Below are positions 14,215 through 22,374 of a stretch of 31,599 bases of DNA, one piece after another. The translations under genes and the position numbers were made by a program. The DNA comes from JBPRGH01 sp051418055 (lineage in GTDB: Bacteria; Bacteroidota; Bacteroidia; Cytophagales; Cyclobacteriaceae), in the NCBI GenBank assembly GCA_051418055.1, contig JBPRGH010000148.1, forward strand, positions 1 to 31,599, given 5' to 3'. The notes beneath the pieces were generated by a model. It worked only from the letters and a program-made list of their open reading frames with translations, was not told the origin of the DNA and did no database searches. How positions within the stretch are numbered: the stretch's first letter is position 1; every line of letters starts with the position of its first letter.

Positions 14215-15735
14215 ATGAAGTATAATCTTGATCCTAAGTTGAAGGAGAAAACATTCATGGGACATCCCAGGGGGCTGGCCACTTTATTCTTTACAGAAAT
14301 GTGGGAACGGTTTAGCTACTATGGCATGAGAGCTATCCTGATCCTTTATATGACTAAGTCATTGGCAGAAGGTGGGCTTAACCTGGATGATAAAATAGCG
14401 ACAGCTATATATGGTTTATATACCATGTTTGTTTATCTGCTGGCATTACCGGGAGGTTGGCTTGCCGACAGGTTTTTTGGGTTAAGAAATGCTGTATGGT
14501 ATGGAGGGATAATTATTGCCCTCGGTCACTTTAGTATGGCACTTCCTTTTGATGAAGGATTTTATATAGGTCTTCTGTTAATCGTTTTAGGAACGGGATT
14601 ATTAAAGCCTAATATCAGCAGTATTGTTGGCGGTTTATATACTGAAGATGAGCAAGCTCGTCGGGATGCAGGTTTTTCTGTTTTTTATATGGGTATAAAT
14701 CTCGGAGGTTTTATAGCACCCATATTAGTAGGCTGGCTGGGAGAGAATGTTGATTGGCATTATGGATTTGGCGCAGCCGGATTAGGGATGGTAATAGGCC
14801 TTGTACAGTATAAATTAACAGAGAAATATCTTGGAGAAGTTGGAGCGAAGCCTGAAAAACTGGACGATGAGGTTCGTGAAAATAAAACACGTAAGCTCAT
14901 TCGCAACGGAATTATAATATTCCTTTTAGGATTGGCCGTTCTGGTGTGGTTGGTTGTAACAGGTTTGGTAGAGATTAACCCCGTAGCTTTTGCCAGTGTA
15001 TCTGCGTATGTGATCCTGGTAACTTTTATTGTTTATTTCCTTTACATATTTCTTTTTCAGAAATTAACTATTGATGAGAAAAAGAAAATAGGTGTAATTG
15101 CTATACTGTTTGTTTTTTCGGCTATTTTCTGGTCAGGATTTGAACAGGCGGGTTCTTCATTAAATCTTTTTGCAGACAGATATACAGATCGAGAGATCTT
15201 TGGCTGGATGATGCCTGCAAGCTGGTTACAATCAGTTAATTCGTTGTTTATCATAATCCTTGCCCCCTTTATTGGAGCTGTCTGGATCAATCTTGCAAAG
15301 AAAAACCTTCATCCTTATACTCCTGTAAAATTTGCTCTTGGATTGATTTTCCTTGGAATTGGTTTTGCGGTGATGGCCTTTGCTTCAATGGTTGTTATTC
15401 AGAGTGGTGATGTATATCCAACATGGCTTGTGCTTACCTATTTATTCCATACTGTCGGTGAGCTTTGCCTGAGCCCTATAGGATTAAGTGCTGTAACTAA
15501 ATTATCTCCTAAAAAGCTCGTGGGACAAATGATGGGTGTTTGGTTTATGTCTGTGGCATTTGGTAATTTAATAGCCGGATTAGTGGCAGGAGGTTTTGAT
15601 GAAGATATTATTTCCGAAAATCCAGCACTATTACCAGATCTGTTCTGGAATATAGTTTATGCTACATTAGGTGGAGGATTGCTGTTGTTGCTCCTTTACA
15701 AGCCAATTAAAAAATTGATGGGAAATATTCATTAA
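14215..15735 (+). CDS. POT-family proton-dependent di/tripeptide transporter
   Basis: A 506-residue major-facilitator protein of the POT/PTR2 family that imports di- and tripeptides with protons. The family signature ExxERFSYYG occurs at 28-37 (EMWERFSYYG), near the end of the N-terminal segment. The second PTR2 signature is GTGLLKPNISSIVGGLYTED (about 126-145). Later, FHTVGELCLSPIGLS carries the helix-10 glutamate. About 14 membrane segments are seen, with the two extra helices of bacterial members. Spacing of 39 bases after the OPT gene, and a hairpin shortly after the stop, suggest a two-gene operon. Confidence 0.95.
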   Translation: MKYNLDPKLKEKTFMGHPRGLATLFFTEMWERFSYYGMRAILILYMTKSLAEGGLNLDDKIATAIYGLYTMFVYLLALPGGWLADRFFGLRNAVWYGGIIIALGHFSMALPFDEGFYIGLLLIVLGTGLLKPNISSIVGGLYTEDEQARRDAGFSVFYMGINLGGFIAPILVGWLGENVDWHYGFGAAGLGMVIGLVQYKLTEKYLGEVGAKPEKLDDEVRENKTRKLIRNGIIIFLLGLAVLVWLVVTGLVEINPVAFASVSAYVILVTFIVYFLYIFLFQKLTIDEKKKIGVIAILFVFSAIFWSGFEQAGSSLNLFADRYTDREIFGWMMPASWLQSVNSLFIIILAPFIGAVWINLAKKNLHPYTPVKFALGLIFLGIGFAVMAFASMVVIQSGDVYPTWLVLTYLFHTVGELCLSPIGLSAVTKLSPKKLVGQMMGVWFMSVAFGNLIAGLVAGGFDEDIISENPALLPDLFWNIVYATLGGGLLLLLLYKPIKKLMGNIH

Positions 15736-15744
15736 TTTGGGAGT

Positions 15745-15786
15745 AAAAGGATCTTTGGAGAACCTTTTTTACCTGAAGATCCTTTT
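15745..15786 (+). terminator. Probable terminator after the POT gene
   Basis: AAAAGGATCTT (15745-15755) pairs perfectly with AAGATCCTTTT (15776-15786), enclosing a 20-base loop. It begins ten bases after the POT stop codon and ends 30 bases before siaB. The stem ends in T4, so termination or partial read-through into the siaB gene are both possible. Confidence 0.55.
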
Positions 15787-15816
15787 GCTTATTTAAGTAA
15801 GTTATACATTAGCCAT

Positions 15817-16371
15817 ATGGTTGCCTTAAAGGGGTTTGATATTGATACACATTACAATAGCCTGAGAAGGGGAAATCTCACCTATTCATTCAGGGGAGTC
15901 CTTACTAAAGGACTTATGGATTTTGTTTTTGATGATATTGAAGAAGCTCTTGTTAATAAACCTGAAAGAAAAATTGTCAGGAAACGTATTTTTAATGTGT
16001 TGGTTGAGCTGATCCAAAATTTATATAAAAATACTTCGGGCTCGAGCCTTCCTTTTGAAATGAATGAGGTGATGGTAATTGTGCAGCGCGTGGATAATGA
16101 TTACGAAGTTATAACCGGCAACTTTCTGGAGAAGGATAGTATAAAAGTTATTGAGGCAAGGATGAAGATGATAAATTATTTAACCAGTGAAGAGCTAGAT
16201 AATTTATATCGGGGAGTCCTTTCTTCCGGATCTATAACGAAAAAACAGGGTGCAGGTCTTGGTTTTATAGACATTGCACGCAGGGCGAAAAGTAATTTCG
16301 ATCATCAGTTTAGTCCGGTTGATCATCAATATTCTTTTTTTACAGTTAAAACATTAGTCAAAGTAGCTTAA
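15817..16371 (+). CDS. SiaB-family protein kinase (DUF6272)
   Basis: A 184-residue GHKL-ATPase-like protein of the SiaB family. In Pseudomonas, SiaB phosphorylates SiaC and so controls the diguanylate cyclase SiaD. An N-box-like segment is FNVLVELIQNLYKNT (59-73), with E64 and N68 in the Mg-ATP positions. A glycine-rich lid follows at GAGLGFIDIARR (145-156). There is no membrane segment. The SiaC-type substrate gene starts 11 bases downstream, which strongly supports the call. The partner phosphatase (SiaA) and cyclase (SiaD) are not in the window. The output in Bacteroidota is unknown. Confidence 0.85.
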   Translation: MVALKGFDIDTHYNSLRRGNLTYSFRGVLTKGLMDFVFDDIEEALVNKPERKIVRKRIFNVLVELIQNLYKNTSGSSLPFEMNEVMVIVQRVDNDYEVITGNFLEKDSIKVIEARMKMINYLTSEELDNLYRGVLSSGSITKKQGAGLGFIDIARRAKSNFDHQFSPVDHQYSFFTVKTLVKVA

Positions 16372-16382
16372 GTAGTTAACCA

Positions 16383-16763
16383 ATGGAAAAATTCTTTGTA
16401 AATCCAACACCCAAAACACCTAAAATAGAATTTAATCCAAATACGGGAGAGTTTTTACTTGAAGGTCGCTCAATACCAGAGAACTCCCTCGAATTTTACA
16501 GGCCGCTGGTTGAATGGCTGGATAGATACCTTAAAACCCCTAATGAAGATACAATCCTTAAGGTTAACCTTGAGTATTTCAATACCTCCACTTCGAAATG
16601 CCTTGTTGAGATATTCAGAAAGCTGGAAAATCTAAATACCAATAAGAGAGTTAAAATTATTTGGCATTATGAAGAAGAGGATGAGGATATGATGGAGTCA
16701 GGTGAGGATTTTAAAAAAATCATAAAAATCCCTATTGAATTTAAGAAGGTTGAAGAAATTTAA
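16383..16763 (+). CDS. SiaC-family regulatory phosphoprotein (DUF1987)
   Basis: A 126-residue single-domain protein of the SiaC/DUF1987 family. These are anti-sigma-antagonist-like proteins that bind a partner when unphosphorylated and are switched off by the SiaB kinase. The phosphorylation motif is YFNTSTSKCL (65-74). T68 is the counterpart, even by number, of the threonine modified in Pseudomonas SiaC. The N-terminus FFVNPTPKTPKIEFNPNTGE and the following SIPENSLEFYRPL are typical. It is co-directional with siaB, 11 bases apart, and closed by a strong hairpin. The target it regulates is not encoded here. Confidence 0.9.
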   Translation: MEKFFVNPTPKTPKIEFNPNTGEFLLEGRSIPENSLEFYRPLVEWLDRYLKTPNEDTILKVNLEYFNTSTSKCLVEIFRKLENLNTNKRVKIIWHYEEEDEDMMESGEDFKKIIKIPIEFKKVEEI

Positions 16764-16875
16764 GGAATCCTTAACTACTCTTTCCATAGATATTTTTTGT
16801 TTTCTCAAATTTAAATAAAAGGATATTAAAGAATATTCGAAGTTATTTAAAAACAGAAAGCTATTAAATGGAAAT

Positions 16876-16913
16876 AAAAAAAGTGGTTTATCTTCCGATA
16901 AACCACTTTTTTT
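16876..16913. terminator. Bidirectional intrinsic terminator between siaC and a small gene
   Basis: A perfect 17-base inverted repeat (16876-16892 with 16897-16913, core AGTGGTTTATC) has a four-base TTCC-type loop and A7/T8 outer tracts. It can stop siaBC transcripts on the plus strand and the 68-residue gene on the minus strand. Confidence 0.9.
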
Positions 16914-16945
16914 TATTATAAATATTTAAGCCAACAGATAATTAA

Positions 16946-17152
16946 TTATGCAATTTTAAAGATTGATTTTATAGTTGATTTATCAATCATGCCATGTTCC
17001 TTTGTAATTGCAAAATTCTCCTTCACACCCACTATAACATCCATTATAGTTTCATACCCTTCATTAATCTGGGTAATGATCTTCACTTTTTTGTTATAAA
17101 AATTACCAAGAATTAGGGCTTGTTTGAATTTAATTTCCTTCTCTTCGTTCAT
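16946..17152 (-). CDS. Small uncharacterised protein (68 residues)
   Basis: A 68-residue protein that I do not recognise. It starts with a charged stretch (MNEEKEIKFKQAL). Alternating beta-type segments follow: KKVKIITQINEGYETIMDVIVG, then KENFAITKEHGMIDKSTIKSI. This pattern would suit a small SH3- or Sm-like barrel of the kind used for nucleic acid or protein binding, but that is only inference from strand spacing. There is no signal peptide or membrane helix. It has the bidirectional terminator downstream and no obvious operon partner. The reading frame is supported by codon use like its neighbours. Confidence 0.6.
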   Translation of the reverse strand: MNEEKEIKFKQALILGNFYNKKVKIITQINEGYETIMDVIVGVKENFAITKEHGMIDKSTIKSIFKIA

Positions 17153-17278
17153 CTTCTTTCCTCTTTCGGTTTATGACAAGATAACGTAAATAGCATCTTC
17201 TTTAGTATGAGTGAAAGAGATGTGAAATGAAAAATTTTTTAATGATCTTCAGGTAAGAATTCCTAATTCTTCATTGTC

Positions 17279-18286
17279 TTAATTTCCTTTAACCCTTTCC
17301 CATAAAGCTTTCAGAATTTCTTTTACTTCACCTAATTCTTTTTCAACCTCCTTTACTACTACCTGCTGATTTTCCTTATAAATATGGTAAGCGAACACAA
17401 ACTGTCCCTCTCCGGTTTCCCATCCGGAGCGCTGCCCAAATCTAAGGTCATTATATATTACACCTTTTTCAGTATCTTCTATTGTATACCAGCCATCAGA
17501 TATATCCAGGAGCTTCTGTAAATTTTCTTTTTGTACGAGATCCCCGAGCAAATGATGTTGTTTTGGAAAATAGAAATAGTTGATTGTTTTATCATCATCA
17601 AGAAATGAATAATAACCCATATAATATCCATTCTCCACCTCTCCCGTTACTGCCCAAAGAATAATATTTAAAGGAGTGGGTTTGGTTTCATAACGCTCTA
17701 CAGGGATATCCTGGCGGTGAAAAGAAGCTTCAAAAACCTGGTTTGCCTGATGCTTTACAAGTAAAGTAATAAATAAATAAAAGGTGCTTATAGATAAACC
17801 AATAGTATTTAATCTCCTTCTTTTACTGCTCTTTTTTGGCAAAAACATAAGCCATATAAGACAGATCAGTAGTGGAAGGGTATATAGTGGATCAATAACA
17901 AATATGCTTTTAAAAGCAACCCTATAATCCAAAGGCCAGAAAAGCTGTGTCCCCCAGGTGGTGAAGCAGTCTAATAAAGCATGGGTAAAGAAACATAAGA
18001 AAAATAACAAGGTCCACTCTCTCCATGTAGTGGGATTATTTTTATAAACCTTTGTTAAACCATAGCCCAGGATAGGGGACAGAATAATTGCGAAAAAAAT
18101 TGAATGCGTAACACCACGATGAAAATCCAGGGCATTAACGGTAGTCATCAAATCTCCTATAAATACATCCAGATCGGGTATAGTACCTGCAATGGCACCC
18201 CATAAGACAGCTTTATTACCGGCTTTTTTACCTGCTACCGCTTCGCCTACTGCTGCACCGAGTGCTATCTGGGTAAGGGAATCCAT
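17279..18286 (-). CDS. YdjM/YbcI-like membrane-bound metal-dependent hydrolase family protein
   Basis: A 335-residue membrane protein of the YdjM/DUF457 family, annotated as metal-dependent hydrolases, though no substrate is known. The N-terminus MDSLTQIALGAAVGEAVAG and GAIAGTIPDLDVF (30-42) match. The histidine motif HRGVTHS (56-62), and later FFTHALLDCFTTWGT (about 99-113), are the family metal-site features. About four membrane helices lie in the first 190 residues. A soluble C-terminal part of about 140 residues follows. It begins just inside a seven-base-period array that overlaps the start codon. It is probably a single-gene unit. Confidence 0.85.
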   Translation of the reverse strand: MDSLTQIALGAAVGEAVAGKKAGNKAVLWGAIAGTIPDLDVFIGDLMTTVNALDFHRGVTHSIFFAIILSPILGYGLTKVYKNNPTTWREWTLLFFLCFFTHALLDCFTTWGTQLFWPLDYRVAFKSIFVIDPLYTLPLLICLIWLMFLPKKSSKRRRLNTIGLSISTFYLFITLLVKHQANQVFEASFHRQDIPVERYETKPTPLNIILWAVTGEVENGYYMGYYSFLDDDKTINYFYFPKQHHLLGDLVQKENLQKLLDISDGWYTIEDTEKGVIYNDLRFGQRSGWETGEGQFVFAYHIYKENQQVVVKEVEKELGEVKEILKALWERVKGN

Positions 18287-18327
18287 GGATTAGATATGAG
18301 ATGTTAGATGTTAGATATGAGACAGAG
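18286..18327. repeat. Seven-base-period array A5 (GATATGA/GATGTTA)
   Basis: Six in-phase heptamers: TGGATTA, GATATGA, GATGTTA, GATGTTA, GATATGA, GACAGAG. The first base belongs to the start codon of the YdjM-like gene, so the array begins at the gene's upstream edge. Confidence 0.8.
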
Positions 18328-18336
18328 AAAAAATAA

Positions 18337-18368
18337 AAAGAGCAGAGAATTTATACTCTCTGCTCTTT
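18337..18368 (-). terminator. Intrinsic terminator of the aconitase gene
   Basis: AAAGAGCAGAGA (18337-18348) pairs perfectly with TCTCTGCTCTTT (18357-18368) around an eight-base loop. On the minus strand it is followed by a T-rich tract. It lies between arrays A5 and A6, 18 bases after the aconitase stop codon. Confidence 0.85.
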
Positions 18369-18396
18369 GGGCTTAGCTCTTAGCTTTTAGCTTTCT
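18362..18396. repeat. Seven-base-period array A6 (GCTCTTA)
   Basis: Five in-phase units: GCTCTTT, GGGCTTA, GCTCTTA, GCTTTTA, GCTTTCT. It overlaps the right arm of the terminator and runs through the aconitase stop codon (18387-18389) into the last codons. Confidence 0.7.
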
Positions 18397-20657
18397 TTCT
18401 CCTTTTCAGCAATTAGATTTAAAGCTGAACCTGCTTTAAACCATTCGATTTGCTGTTGATTATACGTATGGTTTACCTTTATCTCTTCAGATGAACCATC
18501 GGCATGATTTAATCGTAATGTCAGTTGTTTGTCAGGAGCGAAAGATTCAAGATCTATCAGATCCAGCTTATCATCTTCCTGAATTTTATCATAATCGCTT
18601 TCATTATCAAAAGTTATTCCTAACATACCCTGCTTTTTCAGGTTAGTTTCATGGATACGTGCAAATGATTTTACAAGTACTGCACGGACTCCCAGATGTC
18701 TTGGCTGCATTGCTGCATGCTCCCGGGAAGAACCTTCTCCATAATTATGATCACCAACAACAATAGATGGAATACCTTCGGCTTTATAAGCCCGTGCTAC
18801 TGTAGGCACACCTTCATATTCTCCAGTCAGCTGATTTTTCACACTATCACTTTTTTCATTGAAGTAATTGATAGCGCCGGTCAGGGTGTTGTCTGAAATA
18901 TTATCCAAATGACCTCTGAACCTTAACCATGGGCCCGCCATGGAGATATGGTCAGTTGTACATTTTCCTTTTGCCTTTATTAAAAGTTTCATACCTGTGA
19001 TATTCTTTCCATCCCAGGGTTTAAAAGGTGTTAAAAGCTGCAGACGTTTTGAGTCAGAAGCCACGTTTACTTCTACATGGCTACCATCTTCAGCGGGTGC
19101 CTGATAACCGGCATCCTCAACAGCAAAACCCTTAACAGGAAATTCTACTCCCTTAGGTTCATCCAGCAGAATATCTTCGCCACTCTCATTCTTAATCTTA
19201 TCAGTCATTGGGTTGAAGGTAAGATCTCCGGCTATAGCCATTGCAGTTACTATTTCCGGGCTTGCCACGAATGCATGTGTATTTGGATTTCCATCATTAC
19301 GTTTGGCGAAATTCCTGTTGAATGAAGTGATGATACTATTTTTCCTTTTAGGGTCGTCAGTATGTCGTGCCCACTGGCCGATGCATGGTCCGCAGGCATT
19401 TGCTAATACAACACCACCCATACTTTTAAATGTATCAAGATAACCGTCACGTTCTACCGTATAGCGAACCATTTCAGAACCAGGTGTTATCGTAAACTCT
19501 GATTTGGCTTTTAATTTTTTATCTACTGCTTGTTTGGCAATTGAAGCCGAACGTGTTATATCTTCATATGAAGAGTTTGTACATGAACCTATTAATCCAA
19601 CTTCAAGCTCCTGTGGCCAATCATTTTTCTTTACTTCTTCCGCAAATTTAGAAAGAGGGATTGCACGATCTGGTGTAAATGGTCCATTAATATGAGGCTC
19701 TAATGTAGAGAGGTCAATTTCGATAACCTCATCAAAATATTTTTCTGGGTTTTGATATACTTCATCATCACCGGTAAGATGTTCAGCAATTTTATCTGCA
19801 AAATCGGCTACTTCAGATCTTCCTGTTCCCCGTAGATAATCGCCCATTTTTTCATCATACCCGAAGGTAGAGGTTGTAGCGCCTATTTCAGCACCCATAT
19901 TACAGATAGTACCCTTACCAGTACAGCTTAAAGTTTTAGCTCCAGGCCCAAAATACTCAACAATTGCACCTGTACCACCTTTTACAGTAAGTATACCTGC
20001 CACTTTAAGGATAACATCTTTAGAAGAGGTCCAGCCGCTAAGTTTACCTGTGAGCTTCACTCCAATAAGTTTAGGGAATTTAAGCTCCCAAGGCATTCCT
20101 GCCATAACATCAACAGCATCAGCGCCACCAACACCTATGGCAACCATACCTAATCCGCCAGCATTTACAGTATGAGAATCCGTACCTATCATCATTCCAC
20201 CAGGGAATGCATAATTTTCAAGTACCACCTGGTGAATAATACCTGCACCGGGTTTCCAGAAACCTATGCCATACTTATTGGAAACTGATTCGAGGAAATT
20301 AAATACTTCACCACTGGCATTAATTGAGTTTTTAAGATCTTTTGCAGCACCTTCTTTAGCAAGAATCAGGTGGTCACAATGTACTGTACTTGGTACAGCA
20401 GCCTGTTTTTTGCCAGCCTGCATAAACTGTAACAAGGCCATTTGGGCTGTAGCATCCTGCATGGCCACACGGTCAGGGGCGAAATTTACATAGGATTTAC
20501 CTCTTTCAAATTTCTCCAGGGGCTGATCTTCATGCAGGTGTGTATAAAGAATTTTTTCTGCAAGAGTGAGAGGCTGGTTTACTACTTTACGTGCGGCGGC
20601 AATCTTCTCAGGGAATTTGCTATATACCGCCTTGATCATATCTAAATCAAATATCAT
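18387..20657 (-). CDS. acn: Aconitate hydratase (mitochondrial type)
   Basis: A 756-residue aconitase interconverting citrate and isocitrate through cis-aconitate in the TCA cycle, with a [4Fe-4S] cluster. Cluster ligands are C359 (SCTNSSYED), C422 and C425 (ACGPCIGQW). The substrate-binding segments TDSHTVNAGGLGM (159-171) and NRNFAKRNDGNPNTHAFVAS are present. The C-terminal swivelling domain holds NYGEGSSREHAA. The size and the N-terminus match the mitochondrial-type branch common in Bacteroidota rather than the longer AcnA. It has its own promoter box in the 63-base gap after marR and its own terminator. Its cluster would come from the SUF system encoded nearby. Confidence 0.97.
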   Translation of the reverse strand: MIFDLDMIKAVYSKFPEKIAAARKVVNQPLTLAEKILYTHLHEDQPLEKFERGKSYVNFAPDRVAMQDATAQMALLQFMQAGKKQAAVPSTVHCDHLILAKEGAAKDLKNSINASGEVFNFLESVSNKYGIGFWKPGAGIIHQVVLENYAFPGGMMIGTDSHTVNAGGLGMVAIGVGGADAVDVMAGMPWELKFPKLIGVKLTGKLSGWTSSKDVILKVAGILTVKGGTGAIVEYFGPGAKTLSCTGKGTICNMGAEIGATTSTFGYDEKMGDYLRGTGRSEVADFADKIAEHLTGDDEVYQNPEKYFDEVIEIDLSTLEPHINGPFTPDRAIPLSKFAEEVKKNDWPQELEVGLIGSCTNSSYEDITRSASIAKQAVDKKLKAKSEFTITPGSEMVRYTVERDGYLDTFKSMGGVVLANACGPCIGQWARHTDDPKRKNSIITSFNRNFAKRNDGNPNTHAFVASPEIVTAMAIAGDLTFNPMTDKIKNESGEDILLDEPKGVEFPVKGFAVEDAGYQAPAEDGSHVEVNVASDSKRLQLLTPFKPWDGKNITGMKLLIKAKGKCTTDHISMAGPWLRFRGHLDNISDNTLTGAINYFNEKSDSVKNQLTGEYEGVPTVARAYKAEGIPSIVVGDHNYGEGSSREHAAMQPRHLGVRAVLVKSFARIHETNLKKQGMLGITFDNESDYDKIQEDDKLDLIDLESFAPDKQLTLRLNHADGSSEEIKVNHTYNQQQIEWFKAGSALNLIAEKEKES

Positions 20658-20697
20658 AATCTTTAATGATGTTAATTGTACGCGAAATAATGGGTTA

Positions 20698-20705
20698 CAA
20701 AACTA
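20698..20705 (-). promoter_or_regulatory. -7 promoter box for aconitase (TAGTTTTG)
   Basis: Minus-strand TAGTTTTG is a perfect TAnnTTTG match 41 bases upstream of the aconitase start. TTG lies about 16 bases further upstream, slightly closer than usual. It indicates transcription separate from the marR operon. Confidence 0.55.
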
Positions 20706-20720
20706 ATACAAATTTTAAAA

Positions 20721-21170
20721 TCAACTCCGGATCTTATCAAGCAAGTCGTTGAGCATTTTAGCTTCTTCCTCAGAAAGATTTTGCGTGATACCTTCAAATG
20801 CGTTAGTTTCTTTTTCTATAGTTTCTAACAACTCAAGACCCTTTTTTGATATCACAACTGCAAGAGCTCTCCTGTCTTCTACATCTTGTTGACATTCTAC
20901 AAGCCCTTTTGTTTTAAGACGTTGAATTATTCGTGAGGCATCAGACATTTTATCGAGCATCCGTTCCTTTATCAGGTTTACAGTAACAGGATTTTTATTT
21001 TGGCCTCTTAATATCCGCAGAACGTTGTATTGCTGCCTGGTGAGGTCATATTCTTTAAAATAATCATTCATTTTGCTGATCATCTGATTATAGGTATAGA
21101 TCAGATTAACGAGTGCTTTTTGGCGCTCGCTTTTAAATTTGGGCTGCTTTATTTCATCTTCAAGTCGCAT
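20721..21170 (-). CDS. MarR-family transcriptional regulator
   Basis: A 149-residue winged-helix regulator of the MarR family. The DNA-binding region is seen at about 43-100: LTRQQYNVLRILRG, NLIKERMLDKMSDASRIIQRL (recognition helix) and the wing DVEDRRALAVVISKKG, with the conserved DxRR. The flanking helices form the dimer interface. Its start overlaps the folE stop by one base (TAATG), so it is co-expressed with folE and the PTPS-like gene. It may control its own operon or respond to a pterin-related or stress signal. The ligand is unknown. Confidence 0.92.
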   Translation of the reverse strand: MRLEDEIKQPKFKSERQKALVNLIYTYNQMISKMNDYFKEYDLTRQQYNVLRILRGQNKNPVTVNLIKERMLDKMSDASRIIQRLKTKGLVECQQDVEDRRALAVVISKKGLELLETIEKETNAFEGITQNLSEEEAKMLNDLLDKIRS

Positions 21171-21871
21171 TATAAATGACGATTTGCGTTAATATAATTA
21201 AGAAATTCATTTTTTGTCTGGTCTTCTTTAAATTTTCCGGTAAAGTATGCTGTTCCTGTGCTACTGTTAACATCACCTACCCCTCGTGATGCAACACATA
21301 AATGAGTAGCGTCTATTACCACTCCTATATGCTCTGTATTTAATGCTTTTTGCATCTCCTTGGCAATTTGTACCGTTAGCCTCTCCTGTACCTGAGGTCT
21401 TTTTGCATAAAATTGCACAATCCGGTTTATTTTAGAAAGACCTATAACTTTTCCTGTCGATATATATGCTACATGTGCTTTTCCAAAAATTGGCACAAAA
21501 TGATGCTCACAGTGAGAATAGAAAGTGATATCCTTTTCTACAAGCATCTCATTGTATTTATATTTATTTTCAAAAAGCCGGGCTACAGGTTTGTTTTTAG
21601 GGTTTAAACCACTAAAAACTTCTTTAATATACATTTTAGCCACACGTCGGGGAGTTCCGGCAAGGCTGTCATCTGTAAGATCAAGCCCCATAATTTCCAT
21701 AATGCTACGAAAATGGCTTTCGATTTTCATCATTTTCTCTTCATCAGAAAGATCAAAAGCATCCTCCCTTAATGGTGTTTCGAATGTAGATGCCAGATGT
21801 TCTACTTCAAATTCTTCAGCTTCAGGATCCTCAATCTGCGGGGTATTGAACAAAGTTTCTTTCTGTTTCAT
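21170..21871 (-). CDS. folE: GTP cyclohydrolase I
   Basis: A 233-residue GTP cyclohydrolase I (type IA) converting GTP to 7,8-dihydroneopterin triphosphate, the entry to folate, tetrahydropterin and queuosine pathways. The zinc ligands are C121 and H124 in SHCEHHFVPIFGKAH and C192 in THLCVASRG. GLSKINRIVQFYAKRPQVQE (144-163) and the C-terminal STGTAYFTGKF also match. The N-terminal 45 residues are an acidic extension not needed for the fold. The chosen start overlaps the upstream gene by 41 bases; M47/M48 are alternative starts. The operon order is PTPS-like - folE - marR. Confidence 0.95.
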   Translation of the reverse strand: MKQKETLFNTPQIEDPEAEEFEVEHLASTFETPLREDAFDLSDEEKMMKIESHFRSIMEIMGLDLTDDSLAGTPRRVAKMYIKEVFSGLNPKNKPVARLFENKYKYNEMLVEKDITFYSHCEHHFVPIFGKAHVAYISTGKVIGLSKINRIVQFYAKRPQVQERLTVQIAKEMQKALNTEHIGVVIDATHLCVASRGVGDVNSSTGTAYFTGKFKEDQTKNEFLNYINANRHL

Positions 21872-22244
21872 AAAGTATAATTTTCAATTCATACTGGTCT
21901 TCAATCTTCTCTCGCAAAATATCATAGATAACTCTCGCAATATTTTCCGCTGTAGGATTTAGATCGCTGAATTCTTTCGTATCTAAATTTAAATTTTTGT
22001 GATCAAATTTTCTGATCACATGCTCTCCAATCAGGTCGCTTAGTTTCTTCAGGTCATAAACATATCCTGTTTTTTTATCGGGATAGCCTGTCAATTTTAC
22101 TATGACCTCATAATTGTGGCCATGATAATTAGGATAACTACATTTGCCAAATACGGAGAGATTTTGATTATCGTCCCATTCCGGATTATATAACCGATGA
22201 GCGGCGTTAAAATGTTCCTTCCTGAAAATGGAGGTTTTATGCAT
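21831..22244 (-). CDS. 6-pyruvoyl-tetrahydropterin synthase family enzyme (PTPS/QueD)
   Basis: A 137-residue enzyme of the PTPS/QueD family acting on dihydroneopterin triphosphate, the folE product. Zinc ligands are H16 (FNAAHRL) and H41/H43 (YHGHNY). The catalytic cysteine is C35 with spacing C-x5-HGH. In this family, Cx5HGH is typical of true 6-pyruvoyl-tetrahydropterin synthases, whereas QueD (queuosine) usually has Cx3HGH. The motif therefore leans to tetrahydropterin synthesis, but QueD activity cannot be excluded. It overlaps folE by 41 bases, so the two are tightly coupled. It is divergent from the CysH-type gene. Confidence 0.88.
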   Translation of the reverse strand: MHKTSIFRKEHFNAAHRLYNPEWDDNQNLSVFGKCSYPNYHGHNYEVIVKLTGYPDKKTGYVYDLKKLSDLIGEHVIRKFDHKNLNLDTKEFSDLNPTAENIARVIYDILREKIEDQYELKIILYETERNFVQYPAD

Positions 22245-22374
22245 TATAAATTAAACAATTTTATTTTTATAAATGTTGCCACATGCATTTCATTAATGTT
22301 TCAACATATAACGCTGCAAAGGTGAATAAATTAGTGTTTTATTCCTAATTTGCAGCTTCTTCTGAAGAGGTATT

